Below are positions 24,657-36,455 of a stretch of 64,000 nt of DNA, one piece after another. The position numbers and the translations under genes were made by a program. Position 1 is the stretch's first letter. Each line of letters starts with the position of its first letter. The DNA is from Armillaria gallica (lineage: Eukaryota; Basidiomycota; Agaricomycetes; Agaricales; Physalacriaceae). The notes below the pieces were generated by a model, which saw only the letters and a list, made by a program, of their open reading frames with translations, did no database searches and was not told the DNA's origin. The stretch is from assembly GCA_037576215.1 (NCBI GenBank), contig JBANDB010000003.1, positions 1,178,001-1,242,000 on the forward strand, in the 5' to 3' direction.

Positions 24657-24661
24657 AATAG

Positions 24662-27491
24662 ATCTTACGCTGACATTTCCGAAATATGGCATACTGGGAT
24701 TTTCACCTATCAACATGAAAGATCATGAACACACCCTGGCAACCATGTTTATATCGGTCACTTACTGCAGGCATGTCTGCAGAGCACATAATAAGTCAGT
24801 TCCTCAGATTTTATCAAAGCCAGAGACATGCCGCCATCCTGGTGGCAGACTAGGGCCAGGAAAAGAGTTATTGATTTGATAATGCGATTCAAAAAGCATT
24901 GAGGAAAAGGATCATGAATGCCTTAATACCTGTACATTGTTGAAACTTCCATGAGCATTTCATGTGCAACACATGTAGAATTGGGTAGTATCAGGGCTGT
25001 CATAATGCTGGCAATAGAGAGAGGGTATGCATTGTCATGAGTATTCAGATCATCCAAGCTTCAAAGCCATGGCTGCGTGGTTCCCTTGAGAGAGTTGTCG
25101 TCCATGGCTGAAGCACCCTCAATTACTACTTCAAGACTGCTACCGCATGGCCACACATCTCAAGCTGGCTGTACACAAAGCTCTCAACACCCATAAGAAG
25201 ACCCTTGTCAATGAGAATGTACGTTGGTCTCGTTGTGCTATATCTTCGTGTGCTTGATAAGGGTTGGCTTGGTTCCAGGCATGAATCAGTCGTTCTCGGT
25301 CCTATCATAGAAATTTGGGGGTGGTCCTGCAGATTATTGCAAGTACTGGCATTGAGCAATTGTTGCAGCATGTATATGGGCATGGTGACAAGGGGGAAAA
25401 GAGTAACAACAAGACAGATATGCCGAAATTCCAGCCAAGAAATGATGTCAAATCTTGCTGACTAATCCTGGCAACACCTGGGATAACCAAAATGCACCAC
25501 CACCAAGGACCCGCCACATAAGACCGAGCCTGTAATACACAGGACTCGGAATATATCCTGTATGTAGGAATCAATGTGTATCTATCGGTCATGATTATTT
25601 TGTGGACTATTTATTCTGAACAGGCATGCTAAAATATGGACAGTTGACTTGCTAGCCCAGCTCCATATCCATCATGTCACCTCCACCTACTATTTTGACC
25701 ATGCTCGATGAGGCAACTGGGCCGATAATGTGCTACCGCGATGGCAATGCCTTTGGATATATTATGGAGGCTTGTGATGAAAAGATCTCATGATCAAGCA
25801 TTGTGGACAAAGCTACATAATCATCTTGGTGCTGGCAGACTGGCATTAATGTTCCAAGCAGACTTGGAATGCATCTTTGTTGAAATGTGGAAGCTCCAAT
25901 ACCCACATAGTCTTTGTACCGTAAGGACCAAGAACAGTACTTGCTCTTATGATGGCAAAGAGCCGCATGCTAGCACAATGTGACCAGAGCAGTCATAAAG
26001 GAAGAAACCTGCACAACCAAAAAAGAAGCAAGCATGAAACCACATCCAAATAAGAGTAAAATGAAAGAGAAAGCCTCCCTGCTCAAATAGGCTTCGTCTC
26101 CCCAAGGGCACTCCATATGTCTCCAAAACATACATTCGCTCCTGCTATTGTGAAGAAGAGATATGGTGTGAAACGTGCAACCCTTCCACACAGGACTATC
26201 CTGTCTGCATCCAAGAGGGTAGAGTCATACGGAAAAATGGTATGGCAGTCACAGAAGCCTGAATTAAAGGTCTCAATATGAATGAATGTCTCCCAGAATG
26301 GTGCTTGACCTCTTGTTTTGGCATCCTCTGTCCTTCCTCCAATTATGGCAGGCTCATATGCCACAACTGGATTACTGAAGTAAGGTCTACTCTTTTGGAG
26401 AATGATGGTTGAGGCTATACTGTCTATCAAATACAAAATATCTCAGTAACTACTGGGGAATGTGAAGTACAAATTATCCAGTAACTACTGAAAGTGTCAA
26501 AATACATACATTATAGAGACCTGAAATATATCTTTCATATTTGACATGTCTCCAAAAAATATGTATTTTGATGTGCTTTCAGCCATTGTATCCCCCCTTG
26601 TATACCGCCCCTGACCCGCCTCCTGCCTGATGATGCACCTTGTATTTCCCTTTTCATCGTATCCTGTATTGTCACGATCCAGTATTCTTCATCCCAGTTG
26701 ATGGGATCTCCTTGTGCCTTTGCCCTGGTTTTGCTCTGGTAGATCCTGGATATAACCGATCTCGGCTACCCTGCTTTATCATCAATGCACATGCTATGGT
26801 AATGGCGGTTTCATTTCTCCCAGTTTTGGCCTTTCCCATGGTCCAAAATGTTAGCAGCCATTCCTACCATATGATAGTGCAAGAACTCCCAGTGCTGCTT
26901 GCTTGATGAACATTGGAAATTCTTCAGCATCGCTTGCTTCATTATCCACTTCCTACTACCATCCAACTGCAACCTTACTGCCATCGTCCACAGTGTGAGA
27001 ATTCCCAGTGCTGCTTGCTTGACGAACATTGGGAATTCATCAGCATTGCTTGCTTCGCTATCCACTCCCTACTATTGTCCAACTGCAACCTTACCGCTTG
27101 CTCAATCAGGTTATTTTCATGGGTTTTAAGTATGGGCTGGAGTTCATTCATGTAGGTACATCTTTGATGCTGGTATTTCACTGTTGTTTCCAATGAGATA
27201 TTTACATGTTCATATTGTGGCATATATCAAACTCCCTTTGCCAACCATAAACTGGCCTTATCCCACCCCAGCATTGCTTCGCCACCCAAAGGAGTGCATT
27301 AGCTTTAGGAATCGGTAGACATAATGTGGACATGTGATATAAAAAATATCTATATTCTCCAGTGCTCTATTGACCTGTACTACAAAGCTGTGAAAGTCCA
27401 ATCTGTGAGAATCGGTCAAAGCTTGCCAAAATCTGACAAATTAAATGCCGCATAGAAGCCCTATTGTTTCACAACAAATCTATATTTGATT
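24662..27491. other. CpG-poor degraded sequence
   Basis: About 2.8 kb, AT-rich and poor in CG compared with the first 22 kb. Many short open frames on both strands lack motifs. It holds the 116-bp tandem repeat listed below. Likely old mobile-element debris. Confidence 0.4.
26883..27114. repeat. Tandem repeat, two units of 116 bp
   Basis: The unit starting GAACTCCCAGTGCTGCTTGC at 26883 recurs at 26999 as GAATTCCCAGTGCTGCTTGC, with the same order of words (GAACATTGG, GCTTGCTTC, TATCCACT, CCAACTGCAACCTTAC). A few mismatches, mostly transitions. Confidence 0.8.
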
Positions 27492-27552
27492 AAAATTGTA
27501 CTTTGTCGAAATGTACTTAAATATATCAAAATTGTACTTTGTCAAGATGTAC
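27492..27552 (-). repeat. CTTGACA-type repeat cluster, left of the KDZ gene
   Basis: Two 25-bp copies, 27492-27516 and 27528-27552, period 36. On the minus strand each reads GTACAT(C/T)T(T/C)GACAAAGTAC. The orientation is opposite to the related clusters at 36375 and 57481. Candidate subterminal repeat of a DNA transposon. Confidence 0.5.
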
Positions 27553-28403
27553 GTACATTACAGGACATATATATTTTTAACATCCCTTCTTGGATTCCCA
27601 GGTCTTTCAAAAAAGAGCACGTACCCAGCTTGCTACTTATGGCTGCCCCAGCCCTCCATGAGAATCCATCTACTGGCATCCTACCTAACGAACAGGATCT
27701 CATCTTTGATTACTTCTTCGACTTCGCCTCCTTTTTGAATGGGGCCTCAGATGATGACTTCGAAATCCATGTTGAGAGCAACCCTTCTGCACCAACTATT
27801 AGCATGGGTCTCCATGGATGCCATCCCTACCTGGACATTGGTAGTCTTGAAGAGTAGGTCCCTCATTATGTTGATATCTCAAAATAGCACTAACATAATT
27901 CTGCAGCAGGACAATCATTGGCATGCTGTACATTCCGAGGCTGTATCGCTATGCCATTCAGCTGGATTATTCCACTGAACAGCTTCTCTGGCTAGCAGAC
28001 CAAGGTCCACTCTTTGAGAGTGTTGTACTTGCCGATTGCACATTGACATTTTTCAAATGTCTGTACTCGCAATGGTTTAATAAGTGGGATTCTGTTGACG
28101 AAGCTGAGTGAGAGCAACGAAAAATTGTGCATCCTTCGTGTTGAGATCTATGAATACACCGTCACACTGAAAATTAGGAAATCTTTACTCTGTATATCAT
28201 GGGTCTCAAATACAGATGAATGATCATGGGCCAAAACCCCTGCGATGGACTATGAAGCAGGTCTTCAAAAAGTTGGACTATTTGGAGGAGATTGTCATGG
28301 CCAAATATGAAAGAGTCAGTCATGTATTTAGAACAAATTAGTGTACACTGTGTATAGTCCACTAATACTGGTACATTGCAACAAAAGCGTGCGACACGCT
28401 GAA
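27553..28403. other. Spacer beside the KDZ transposase
   Basis: Plus-strand frames at 27486-27857 and 27923-28111 look partly protein-like (DFASFLNGASDDDFEI, YRYAIQLDYSTEQLLWLADQ) and may be two exons of a small gene with an intron near 27855-27906. I do not recognise the product. Confidence 0.3.
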
Positions 28404-31400
28404 TCAAGAGGATGATGCTAAGGTACGTTGAGGGGAATCGAGATTCAGTGTCGGGTCAGGCACCTCATGGGAAAGTGGAGGAAGGGATGCCAGGGTACTG
28501 TTCCATTGTTCAGCGGCACTCTTCTCAAGCTCCTGCCAGAGAGTGGCCTGTTTCAACAGGTATGCTCTTGCACCAGGTAAGTCTACCTTCTTTGCTCTAT
28601 CTTTCCACACTATCTCATAGAACTGGAATGTCACCTTGACATGACAGATCTCCTCTATCAAAAGCTCACACTCTTCTTGCCAATGCTGTGCTCGAGCACA
28701 TGACTTGCACCACTTGATACGTAAAGCTAGTGAGTGCATGTTAGTTATAGAGTAAGGTTTGATTTGGAGAAGAGCCTAACCTTCTTGGAGCCCTTCCGCT
28801 CCTCCTTGAATGTTTGTCTTCCAGATCCATGACAACGAACAGTGACCCTCTGATCTCAGATCATCATAAGAATCTAGACCAGAAATATCCTCTGGTCTCA
28901 GAGGGAATAGGCCTATCTTCCATTCATATTGACGCAAATAAGTTGATACTGCATCTAGTGCAGCATACACCCTTCAATATTGGGCCGCATCTGCTAAAAT
29001 TTTGCTTCCACCCTATGCATGAGGGTGTTGGCTTTCATTCTGTATCGTTGACCTCACAAGAACTGTTGGTGCCATATCATGAGATATGACTTGAGGAGCA
29101 AATGATCGCATAACATGGCTAGTGTGTTGTGTGCTTGTGCTAGCCATAGCTGACGCTCATCATTGATGATAGTATTTTTTGGACTGGTATCCACCGCACC
29201 GAGTCGCAAGGTCGCTGAAGGCAGATATAGGGGAATTTTGGTAGGATGAGTTTCAACACCTGGAGCATGCTGGTCATCGTCCCTGGCACAGAGAAGACTT
29301 GTCTTGGGCATGTACACCTTCTGGATTTCAATCCAGGCATCAATTTTGCGGGAGATGCGGTTAGCTTGTTGTTGAATCCTAGTTTGCTGCAGGTCAGTTG
29401 AATGGGCTCCAAGTTCCTTGATGTCGTCAATTAGGTGCACTCTGAAAATACATTCTGTTCAATGCAAAGTTTGGATAAGCTCCTGGTGAACAGACGTACT
29501 GTGCTTCCTCAAGCTGCAAACCTTGAGCAATAAATTCACTCGGACTCACATTGTGACGAATTTCTATGATGTTTTTAGTTCTTTCTTCTCAGGCCAATTC
29601 TAACCGTACAGCATTCTCAGTAATTGCTGAAAAGTTGTCAGCATACGTGCTGACTTTAGATTGTGCACAGACTCACAACGTAATGTGGGAGAGAAAGGAT
29701 TTGGTTTTGTATGATCACTTTCCCATGCAAGTACCATTGCTCTCCATTGATCAACAGCAGTCAAGTGCTCAGCCCACAAAGCATCCTCATAGCTGATAAA
29801 CTCGGTAACATGCTGTGCTTGGGCAGCAACAGCATCCTTATATTTCTCCCAGATAATTGATGCTATATTCTGTGGTGTCAGCTTACATTCTCCAGCAGTT
29901 TATAGGCACATACACACCTATGATGATGATCTTGCACCAATGATTATCACCGAAATGGTCATCCAAGGTGTCTTGATGAGAGCCTGGACCCATTTCCTTT
30001 GTACTGTTGGCCAAAGCATTCGTTGCAGCCCAACCCTGCTCAGGTGCCTCCCCATCTGTCCGTCCAACCTTAGCAGAGAAATTGAAGGAAAAGTCATTGC
30101 GACATTTCAAAATGTGTGGTGGGAGATGGAATTTGGAGATGAGATACAAATTATTGTGTTCAATGTGGTGCAGCCTCAGCTAAGCAGGATACTTATCCAT
30201 GTGAACGAAGAAATTCTTATGCCACTGGCAGGCTATATTGTAAGAGATGACCAGGTCAGGAGGTGTGTCGCATGAGAGCATAGATAGAATGAAGTAATCC
30301 ATATTGAGGTATCTATGGAATCAACAGTCAAAAGTATGAATGTGTGACAAAAGAGCCAATGTACCTCTCTCCCTTCTGCAGATCCCCAACAGATAAAGGG
30401 CGTTTCATGTCGTGGCATCCACAGACTATGGCACCGACACCTGTCACTGCAGCACCCTTCCCTTTTCAGCTATTTGCAAGCTTTACTGCATCGTGGTTAT
30501 TACACGTACCCTTCTCCTCCTTGGGAATAATATCACCATATTCCTTCAAATGACCTTTGAAACCTTCCTCCTCTATGAAGTACATATATCCCTGGTTCAA
30601 ACTGGGATCATTGAGCTCATCTGATACATTGAGGTGATGCAAATGGAAGTTCGCATTGACAGCAATGAATAGGCGGTACAGCCATTGCTTCTCCCTGAAT
30701 CACCTTTCTTTAGTTATGCATAACGAAGGACACAAATTCCCTTACTGATTTTGTAACCACCCGTCTGGCAAGTTAATGCGTGGGTGTGGACATGCCGGAC
30801 AGAAGAACGCCAGCTCACCTGGCTGAGTCCCTTCAATATGACTCGGCTCATGCCCTCGTCCAAAGCATTTCAGCGCTCGCAGGTGACGCCATTCATGCAT
30901 GATTCGAAGGAATGCATCATAGCAATCCTAGAATAAAGTTAGAACTGTACAGCATCATCTTTACCAATGATCATACTGGTGGTGGATGAAGTCCTGTATT
31001 ATCGGATAGGCATGCCAAAGTATGATAGAACTCATAAGCAGAAACCTTCGACATAAATGATAATACCTGGAATAGATTAAGAACACAGAAGGTCACTGCC
31101 GTCTGAGGATAGATAGTTGTGGCCAGCCAGAGACGGCTTCAAAGAAGCTGCTGATGTCGTTCCACTTCAACATTTCATGTGCATTCACAAAAGCTCATTT
31201 GAACCGTGTGTATCCCATCAACATCAATCATGATGAAAGAATGAACAACGGCAGGAATTTGACACATCTGCCCTAGTTTGTGTCCCAGCTGGATGACAAG
31301 GCCAAGGTCCCCCAGTGAGATCTTTTTGAAGTAAGACCCAGTCCAGCCCTGGAAAGGGTTCTGAGGAAAGTGGATAAAAAAGGGGTAAGGGCATACCTCC

Positions 31401-32036
31401 ACTTTATGAAAGGGCATAGCCTGATGAACCGCAATGATACATGTACGACACAACATTTGACCATCAAAGCAAGATAAACAGCGATGTTCTCCCTGCTCCA
31501 GACCACACCTATCACAATCGCTATGAGTTGTCTGTTCAGATGACTCTGAACATAAAATCTCCTTGAGAAATTCATCACGCTGGGATTTCCAGACCATCAA
31601 TGGGTGATCCTATGAGGTGGGTCACAAGATAAGAAACATTTCAGCAACAAGAGCAACTCACACCCAATGGTCTGGGTTGATGCATCCCCTTGCTTTCATT
31701 TGATGCTGATGTGAACTCAGCAGGAGCTTCATGGTCAGGATCAAGGAACAACATGGTGGACATGCTTGTAGCAAGCAAGGTATCTTGTGTGGAAGACACC
31801 AAATAACCTTGGAGTGATATTGTAGTGGGAAGAGAATTACTGCCAGTGTCAGTGCCAGAGGATAATCCTAGAGGAAGATGGGTTGTTGTAGTGTGAACAC
31901 CTCTGTTGGTACGTCACATTGAGGTGGATGCCGACGGTTGTGAATAGTCAGTATCCCAGTGAAATTCTTGCATCAGTGTAGTATCAATGTTAATCTGTGC
32001 TATATTGTTGTTGTCTGCAACGTCAAGGATAGCCAT
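28404..32036 (-). pseudogene. KDZ (Kyakuja-Dileera-Zisupton) transposase, decayed
   Basis: Transposase of the KDZ DNA transposons, expanded in mushroom-forming fungi. From the N-terminus (ATG 32034-32036): Ser/Thr-rich leader; CxC2-type cysteine cluster (CDRCGLEQGEHRCLSCFDGQ, then FFIHFPQNPFQGWTGSYF and LGDLGLVIQLGH, 31600-31175); WRHLRALKCFGRGHEPSHIE and FFCPACPHPRINLP (about 30890-30770); LFIAVNANFHL; TGVGAIVCGCHDMKRP with GDLQKGER; SYNIACQWHKNFF; ISKFHLPPHILKC with VGRTDGEAPEQGWA and NSTKEMGPGSHQDTLDDHFG; then a helical C-terminal region with SEGHCSLSWIWK. Motifs usually reading DANFRL and YDIACQW have Asn for Asp. Several stops occur (for example TGA near 31914 and 30468, TAG near 30189). 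The order is intact, so this is one decayed gene, not fragments. Confidence 0.88.
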
Positions 32037-35000
32037 TCTGAGTCCTATATGTATATATAGATATTCGGTCTTTATACCATCCTGAATCACAATTTTTGAT
32101 CATCCAACATGGCATTTGCCACCGGTTTCTACCTGGCCTTTTCATGGGAAATTTTTGGCAACATTCATCATTTCCCTGGGAATATTCTTCCTTTTTTCGA
32201 TTTCACCTCTTCCACGCATGTTGATGGGTCATCCTTTGCCTTCCACCACCTAGGTCCTGCATCAGATTTGAGTATTCAATCTTTCACATTCAGAGTGCTA
32301 CATTGTTTTGCAGGCGAAACATAAAAACCATGCTTTTCCTTCAATGTGTGCAGGAATGAGAATGGAGCCCGGCTAAAGCCTGATGGCCCGTCTTGCAAAT
32401 CAAAATTGATTGTGCAAGTACATCAATCTTGGACTTTTTCTGTTTTTGTTCTCCTGTTTACCTGCCTTTCTAGGGATGCGACCTATCTGAATTTTGAAAG
32501 CTGTAAAAGTACACGGCACTACCACCTGTCGTGAACAGATATGTTATTGTAGGTGATTTGCATCTGGGCTGTTCCGCTCTGATGTTCAGTGTTTAGAATG
32601 TTAGCGACCCATGTGCAGGCCTAAATGTCGGCATCAATATTCCATCGGACAATCAGCAATGTGGCAACATTGTCACTGGCATCAAGACCAACAATCATAC
32701 CTCTACCAGGGCAAGCATTACCAGTGATAACAACAACAGCATGCACAAAGCCTCCTCTTGCTCCAGCACTGCCAATGACGGCAACAATGCCACCCTCAAC
32801 ATTCCCTCTTGCTCCAGCACTGGACAGCGGCATTGATACCTCTAGCACCAACTCTGCCAGCAACAGCGACGATGCCGCCTCCTCCAGCTCTAGGAGCGAC
32901 CTCTCTTACCTTATCCATGTCTCAGTTTGCAACGATGCTGCCCATATCCACAATAACACTTGTGCCAGCGATAGTCTCATCAATGCCCACATTCAAACCA
33001 TGCATCCTTGCACCGAGGAGTATCGCTTCACCGACTCTGAGTGCGACGATGCCATCGATTCTGGCAATCAAACCACTTGTTGTAACACCAATGACTCCCA
33101 CCTCACCAAATTCAACTGCGCCAGCAAAACTCTCATCAATGCCCGCATTCAAACTACTCATACTAATACCAATAACACCTGTACCACTGATGCCAACCAT
33201 GGCAGCATGCACGTCTCATCACACATCCCATCGTTGTCCATATTGAGGATAGTAATAGATGTTATGATGACTTACAGCTCCTCTTGTGATCCCCCAAGGA
33301 CTTCACTTTTGACACAATCGAGGGATCAAGATAGACGTGTCTTCCTTCATGAGTACCCAAACCATTTTTCCCTTGTGCTCTGACGGGCGAAGCTCCGCAG
33401 GTGGATACCACACTACAGCTTCCGACGGTTGTGTTTGCATGCAAGTCGGACTTATCATGTTGCATCCCTCCAGCAGATCAACGTTCGCCTTGTTGAAGTC
33501 TATAATGCCAACAATGTAGGAAAACAGAAGATGCGACAGTCATTTGACTGGCTCATAGAAGCAGGCCTTCATGACTGACATATGTCTGTTTCATTGTTAT
33601 CAAGCTCATGTCTGAACTGATCATCTGACATCCTGGTGCCTTGAGAAGCGAATTTGATGACTATCGAAATCCTGCTTCCCCAGATATTCTCTATGGGAGA
33701 AGTTGGATTCGACGACCGTGACACTCATCCATCCTGTGACCACCCTTGGTGCACTGAGTGATTGGTGTCGATATGTGAGTTTCGAGTCTCATGATCGCAA
33801 TTGGTTCCCTTTTGGGCATTGTCCATTGAGTTTATTTTATTTTGACAACCACTGTTGTCGGGCACACGGTGGGTCCTTCCCTCCATCCTCTGGTTTCTTA
33901 TTTCATCTCAATCTCATTTTAGGTTCTCTTTCATAGTGTTGAGCATTGTGGCACCCAGCCCAGTCATGAGCTCAACAGCCCTTCTAGGTCGCCCTCTGTG
34001 TCATTTTCATTGTTGTTGCACTAACCCAATTTTGGTCTTCAGACACAACACTTACATCACCAAGAGCCACAATGTTTACTTCATGAACAGCTCAGTCTCT
34101 CTGTGTCCTCCCTCATCATCAGCAACTCACAATGTCTCAACGGTGACCGCTCTTGAAAGTTCCCTTCCAGGCTTCCCTTCCCTCCACCATGCCTCAATAA
34201 ATTAACCTTTGTCTGCCCCTTCCTCGGTATTGTTTGATCAGAAAGATCTCGCCTCTCAATGTGGCATTCCAATGATTCTTCCCTAGCCATTAAACGGTGA
34301 ATACTGCACCTCATTGTAACACCCAGTTAAGACCAGCACCCTCATCGTCTCTCAGTTTGAGATTCTACAGCACGATTATCTAGCTATGTTAAACCAACCA
34401 TCATCATCTAATTTGATTGTCAAACTCTACTGCAGCAATGCGGTTAATGGTAACCCTGGCCAACTTGCTGGCCACAGCAGGTGACAACTTTAGTGAAGAG
34501 CCAGGTGATTGGGATTAGCTGTTTCTTGATGACAATGGACTCACTGACTTATCATTGCCAGGCTCGTCGCCCAATATCAAGGATCTCAATGAATTACCAT
34601 CAGGTAACTTTCTCATGGGTGTGAGCACATTGCCGTCCTCAATACTCCTTATAATGATACCTATGACTTGTTCGATTCATCACCGTTCAACACTTTCTCC
34701 TTGACTCCTTCCTCACGAATCCCATTTTCCAGGATGGTGATGTCCCTCTAATATCTGACGCTGATGAACCGATGTTCTGCTTGTACGAAGAACTGATAGT
34801 GGCTCCTGCACCACTGTCTGCCCCGGCGGGGGTTCCTCAGCTCCTAGATTTGGCAAAATTGTACACTATGTCACTGACCACGCTGGTGATCGACTTCATA
34901 GATCCCATTTCCGTCTATTACCCCTCTCCCCTTCTGCCCATTGACAGTCCCCTTTGCCTTCCCCCTCTTCCACTGCCATCCGCCTGACGATACTCACTCC

Positions 35001-35745
35001 TCGCAAGTCATCTGCAACTGGTACCTGTAGAAACATTACGCTAGAGACCATATTGACTTGCTGCCAACCTGGGTACACTAATGGTTTTGTTGGAGTGCTT
35101 GGTGGGAAGTTGAAAGGGTCAAACTAATAGCTATGTCTATCAGTGCTCAAATGTTGACAAGATATAACTGTGCAGAAGTTTCAACCAATTCTTGATATTT
35201 ATGTAGTGTATTCCCTTACAAACAATAAAAATGGATGGGAGGTGTGTGGAATAGGACTCGGATCCTGCCACTCGAATGCGATGGCCATCAAATGCTAGTT
35301 GTTTGAAAACAATGACCCTTCTTGCAAGGATTGCTGGTCATGTTGGAAGGGAAAGCATCAGTGGGGTCTGAGAAAAATGGGCAGGGTGATTTTGTGATTC
35401 ATTTGAAAGAGCCTCTCTCTCTTATACAAGTAAGGAACTACTGATGCACTGTAAAGTTACCAACAGCGAGAATCCGACACCTGGACAGAATTTTGAGCAT
35501 CTTACCGCTAATGCATGGTCGTCCGATACCGAATTGCCTTAATATAGACATCATAGGACAAAGTCACAGACCGACTTAAAGAGAGAGAGGCAGTAGCACA
35601 GAAGAGAGCGTAAGGAGCAGAATGTGCATAATCACATGCATCGTGTTTCAAGATGACAAACATACTAAATATAGATAGGGGTCTATGGAAAGTCTTCTTC
35701 TGCATTATCAACCAACTTGTGCAGCTTTGGCATCCTCCCACTCCT
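32037..35745. other. Region upstream of the KDZ gene
   Basis: Short frames on both strands. Plus-strand pieces near 34440-35000 (LANLLATAGDNFSEEPGDWD, then stop; SLPGSSPNIKDLNELPSG) look like a decayed gene related in style to the piece near 27690. A Thr/Ala/Ser-rich minisatellite-like stretch is listed separately. Nothing else recognised. Confidence 0.35.
32640..33230. repeat. Degenerate minisatellite-like region
   Basis: Repeated words occur at multiples of about 52 bp: CTCTTGCTCCAGCACT at about 32755 and 32806, and GTGCCAGCG / GCGCCAGCA followed by CTCATCAATGCCC at about 32962 and 33118. The stretch is open on both strands (plus 32625-33383, minus 32922-33212), as expected of a repeat whose unit avoids stops, so I do not call a protein. 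Confidence 0.45.
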
Positions 35746-36265
35746 TCAGATCTGCTCATCTGATACCACTTCTTGCCTACCACCACATGTCTGTGCTGCT
35801 CTGGCTACCTTTGCCCTGACCTTTGATCTTTGGGCCACTTCACGTTCATGACCTGCAGTATAGAAAGGTTCCCACATTTCAAGAGTACGAATAATCCCAG
35901 CAAGATCCTGCAATGAGAATGAATGATTCTGGCAGTAACCAAACAAAACCAGCTCTTGGGCTTACCTTCTGGTGACAGGCGTACCAGTGCTCACAAGCAC
36001 TCTTGTCTGCAGGATCAGGCAGTTGCAGCTGGGAACAGAAGCGGTCCGTCCACAGCAACCAGAGCCATGACTGAAAGATGGAATATGGCTTAGGATGTTC
36101 ATGGGCTCTAGCTTTCAGGCAGCGATAGTAGCCAATGTATGGCTGAAGGAACTCCTGTTGTTCTCTGGAGATGTTGCTGACGTGCGGACATTTAGACCTG
36201 GACACTTCAGCAGTCTGCAGAGCAAAACAGGGAGGGAAATGTACATTTTTCTCACTGCTGAACAA
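35746..36265 (-). CDS. Hypothetical protein, two exons, within the KDZ block
   Basis: Two exons, 36265-35966 and 35907-35746, joined by a 58-bp GT-AG intron in phase 0, give 153 aa without a stop. The first exon is rich in aromatic residues (SWLWLLWTDRFC, CEHWYACHQK). The second ends with a basic stretch (SKVRAKVARAAQ) before the stop. I do not recognise the family. It lies 3.7 kb upstream of the KDZ transposase on the same strand and inside the span bounded by CTTGACA repeats, so it may be cargo of that element. Confidence 0.45.
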
Positions 36266-36374
36266 GGGGAGGATCGTCTGACTTGATCTCTTGCTAAATT
36301 ATTCTTTTATTTAGCTTGAATGACCAGGAATCCATACAAGTACAATTTAAATTCTATTCAACATAGGTTAATAA

Positions 36375-36444
36375 GTATGTATCTTGACATTATGGTGAAG
36401 TGTGTATTCTTGACATTATGACCAATACATATTCTTGACATTAC
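36375..36444 (+). repeat. CTTGACA-type repeat cluster, right of the KDZ block
   Basis: Three copies of TCTTGACATTA (36382, 36408, 36433, spacing about 25) in AT-rich sequence, in plus orientation, inverse to the cluster at 27492-27552. A further TATGTACATTG follows at 36451. Confidence 0.5.
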
Positions 36445-36455
36445 ACTAGATATGT

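Larger units (their letters stand above)
22871..24661 (-). mobile_element. Gag-only LTR retroelement (TR-GAG-like), 1781 bp plus target duplication
   Basis: Two 198-bp direct terminal repeats (22876-23073, 24459-24656) start TGTT and end AACA and are flanked by AATAG on both sides (22871-22875, 24657-24661), a clean 5-bp target duplication. The only coding content is a copia-type gag on the minus strand. There is no room for protease, integrase or reverse transcriptase. In that orientation the upstream LTR is 24459-24656, and a purine run (GAGGGGGAG) abuts the other LTR as a polypurine tract would. Movement would need proteins from another element. Confidence 0.9.

Noticed and set aside
32625..33383. 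252-aa Thr/Ser/Ala-rich plus-strand frame
   Set aside because: Best explained by the degenerate repeat, which is open on both strands; no start context or splice partners.
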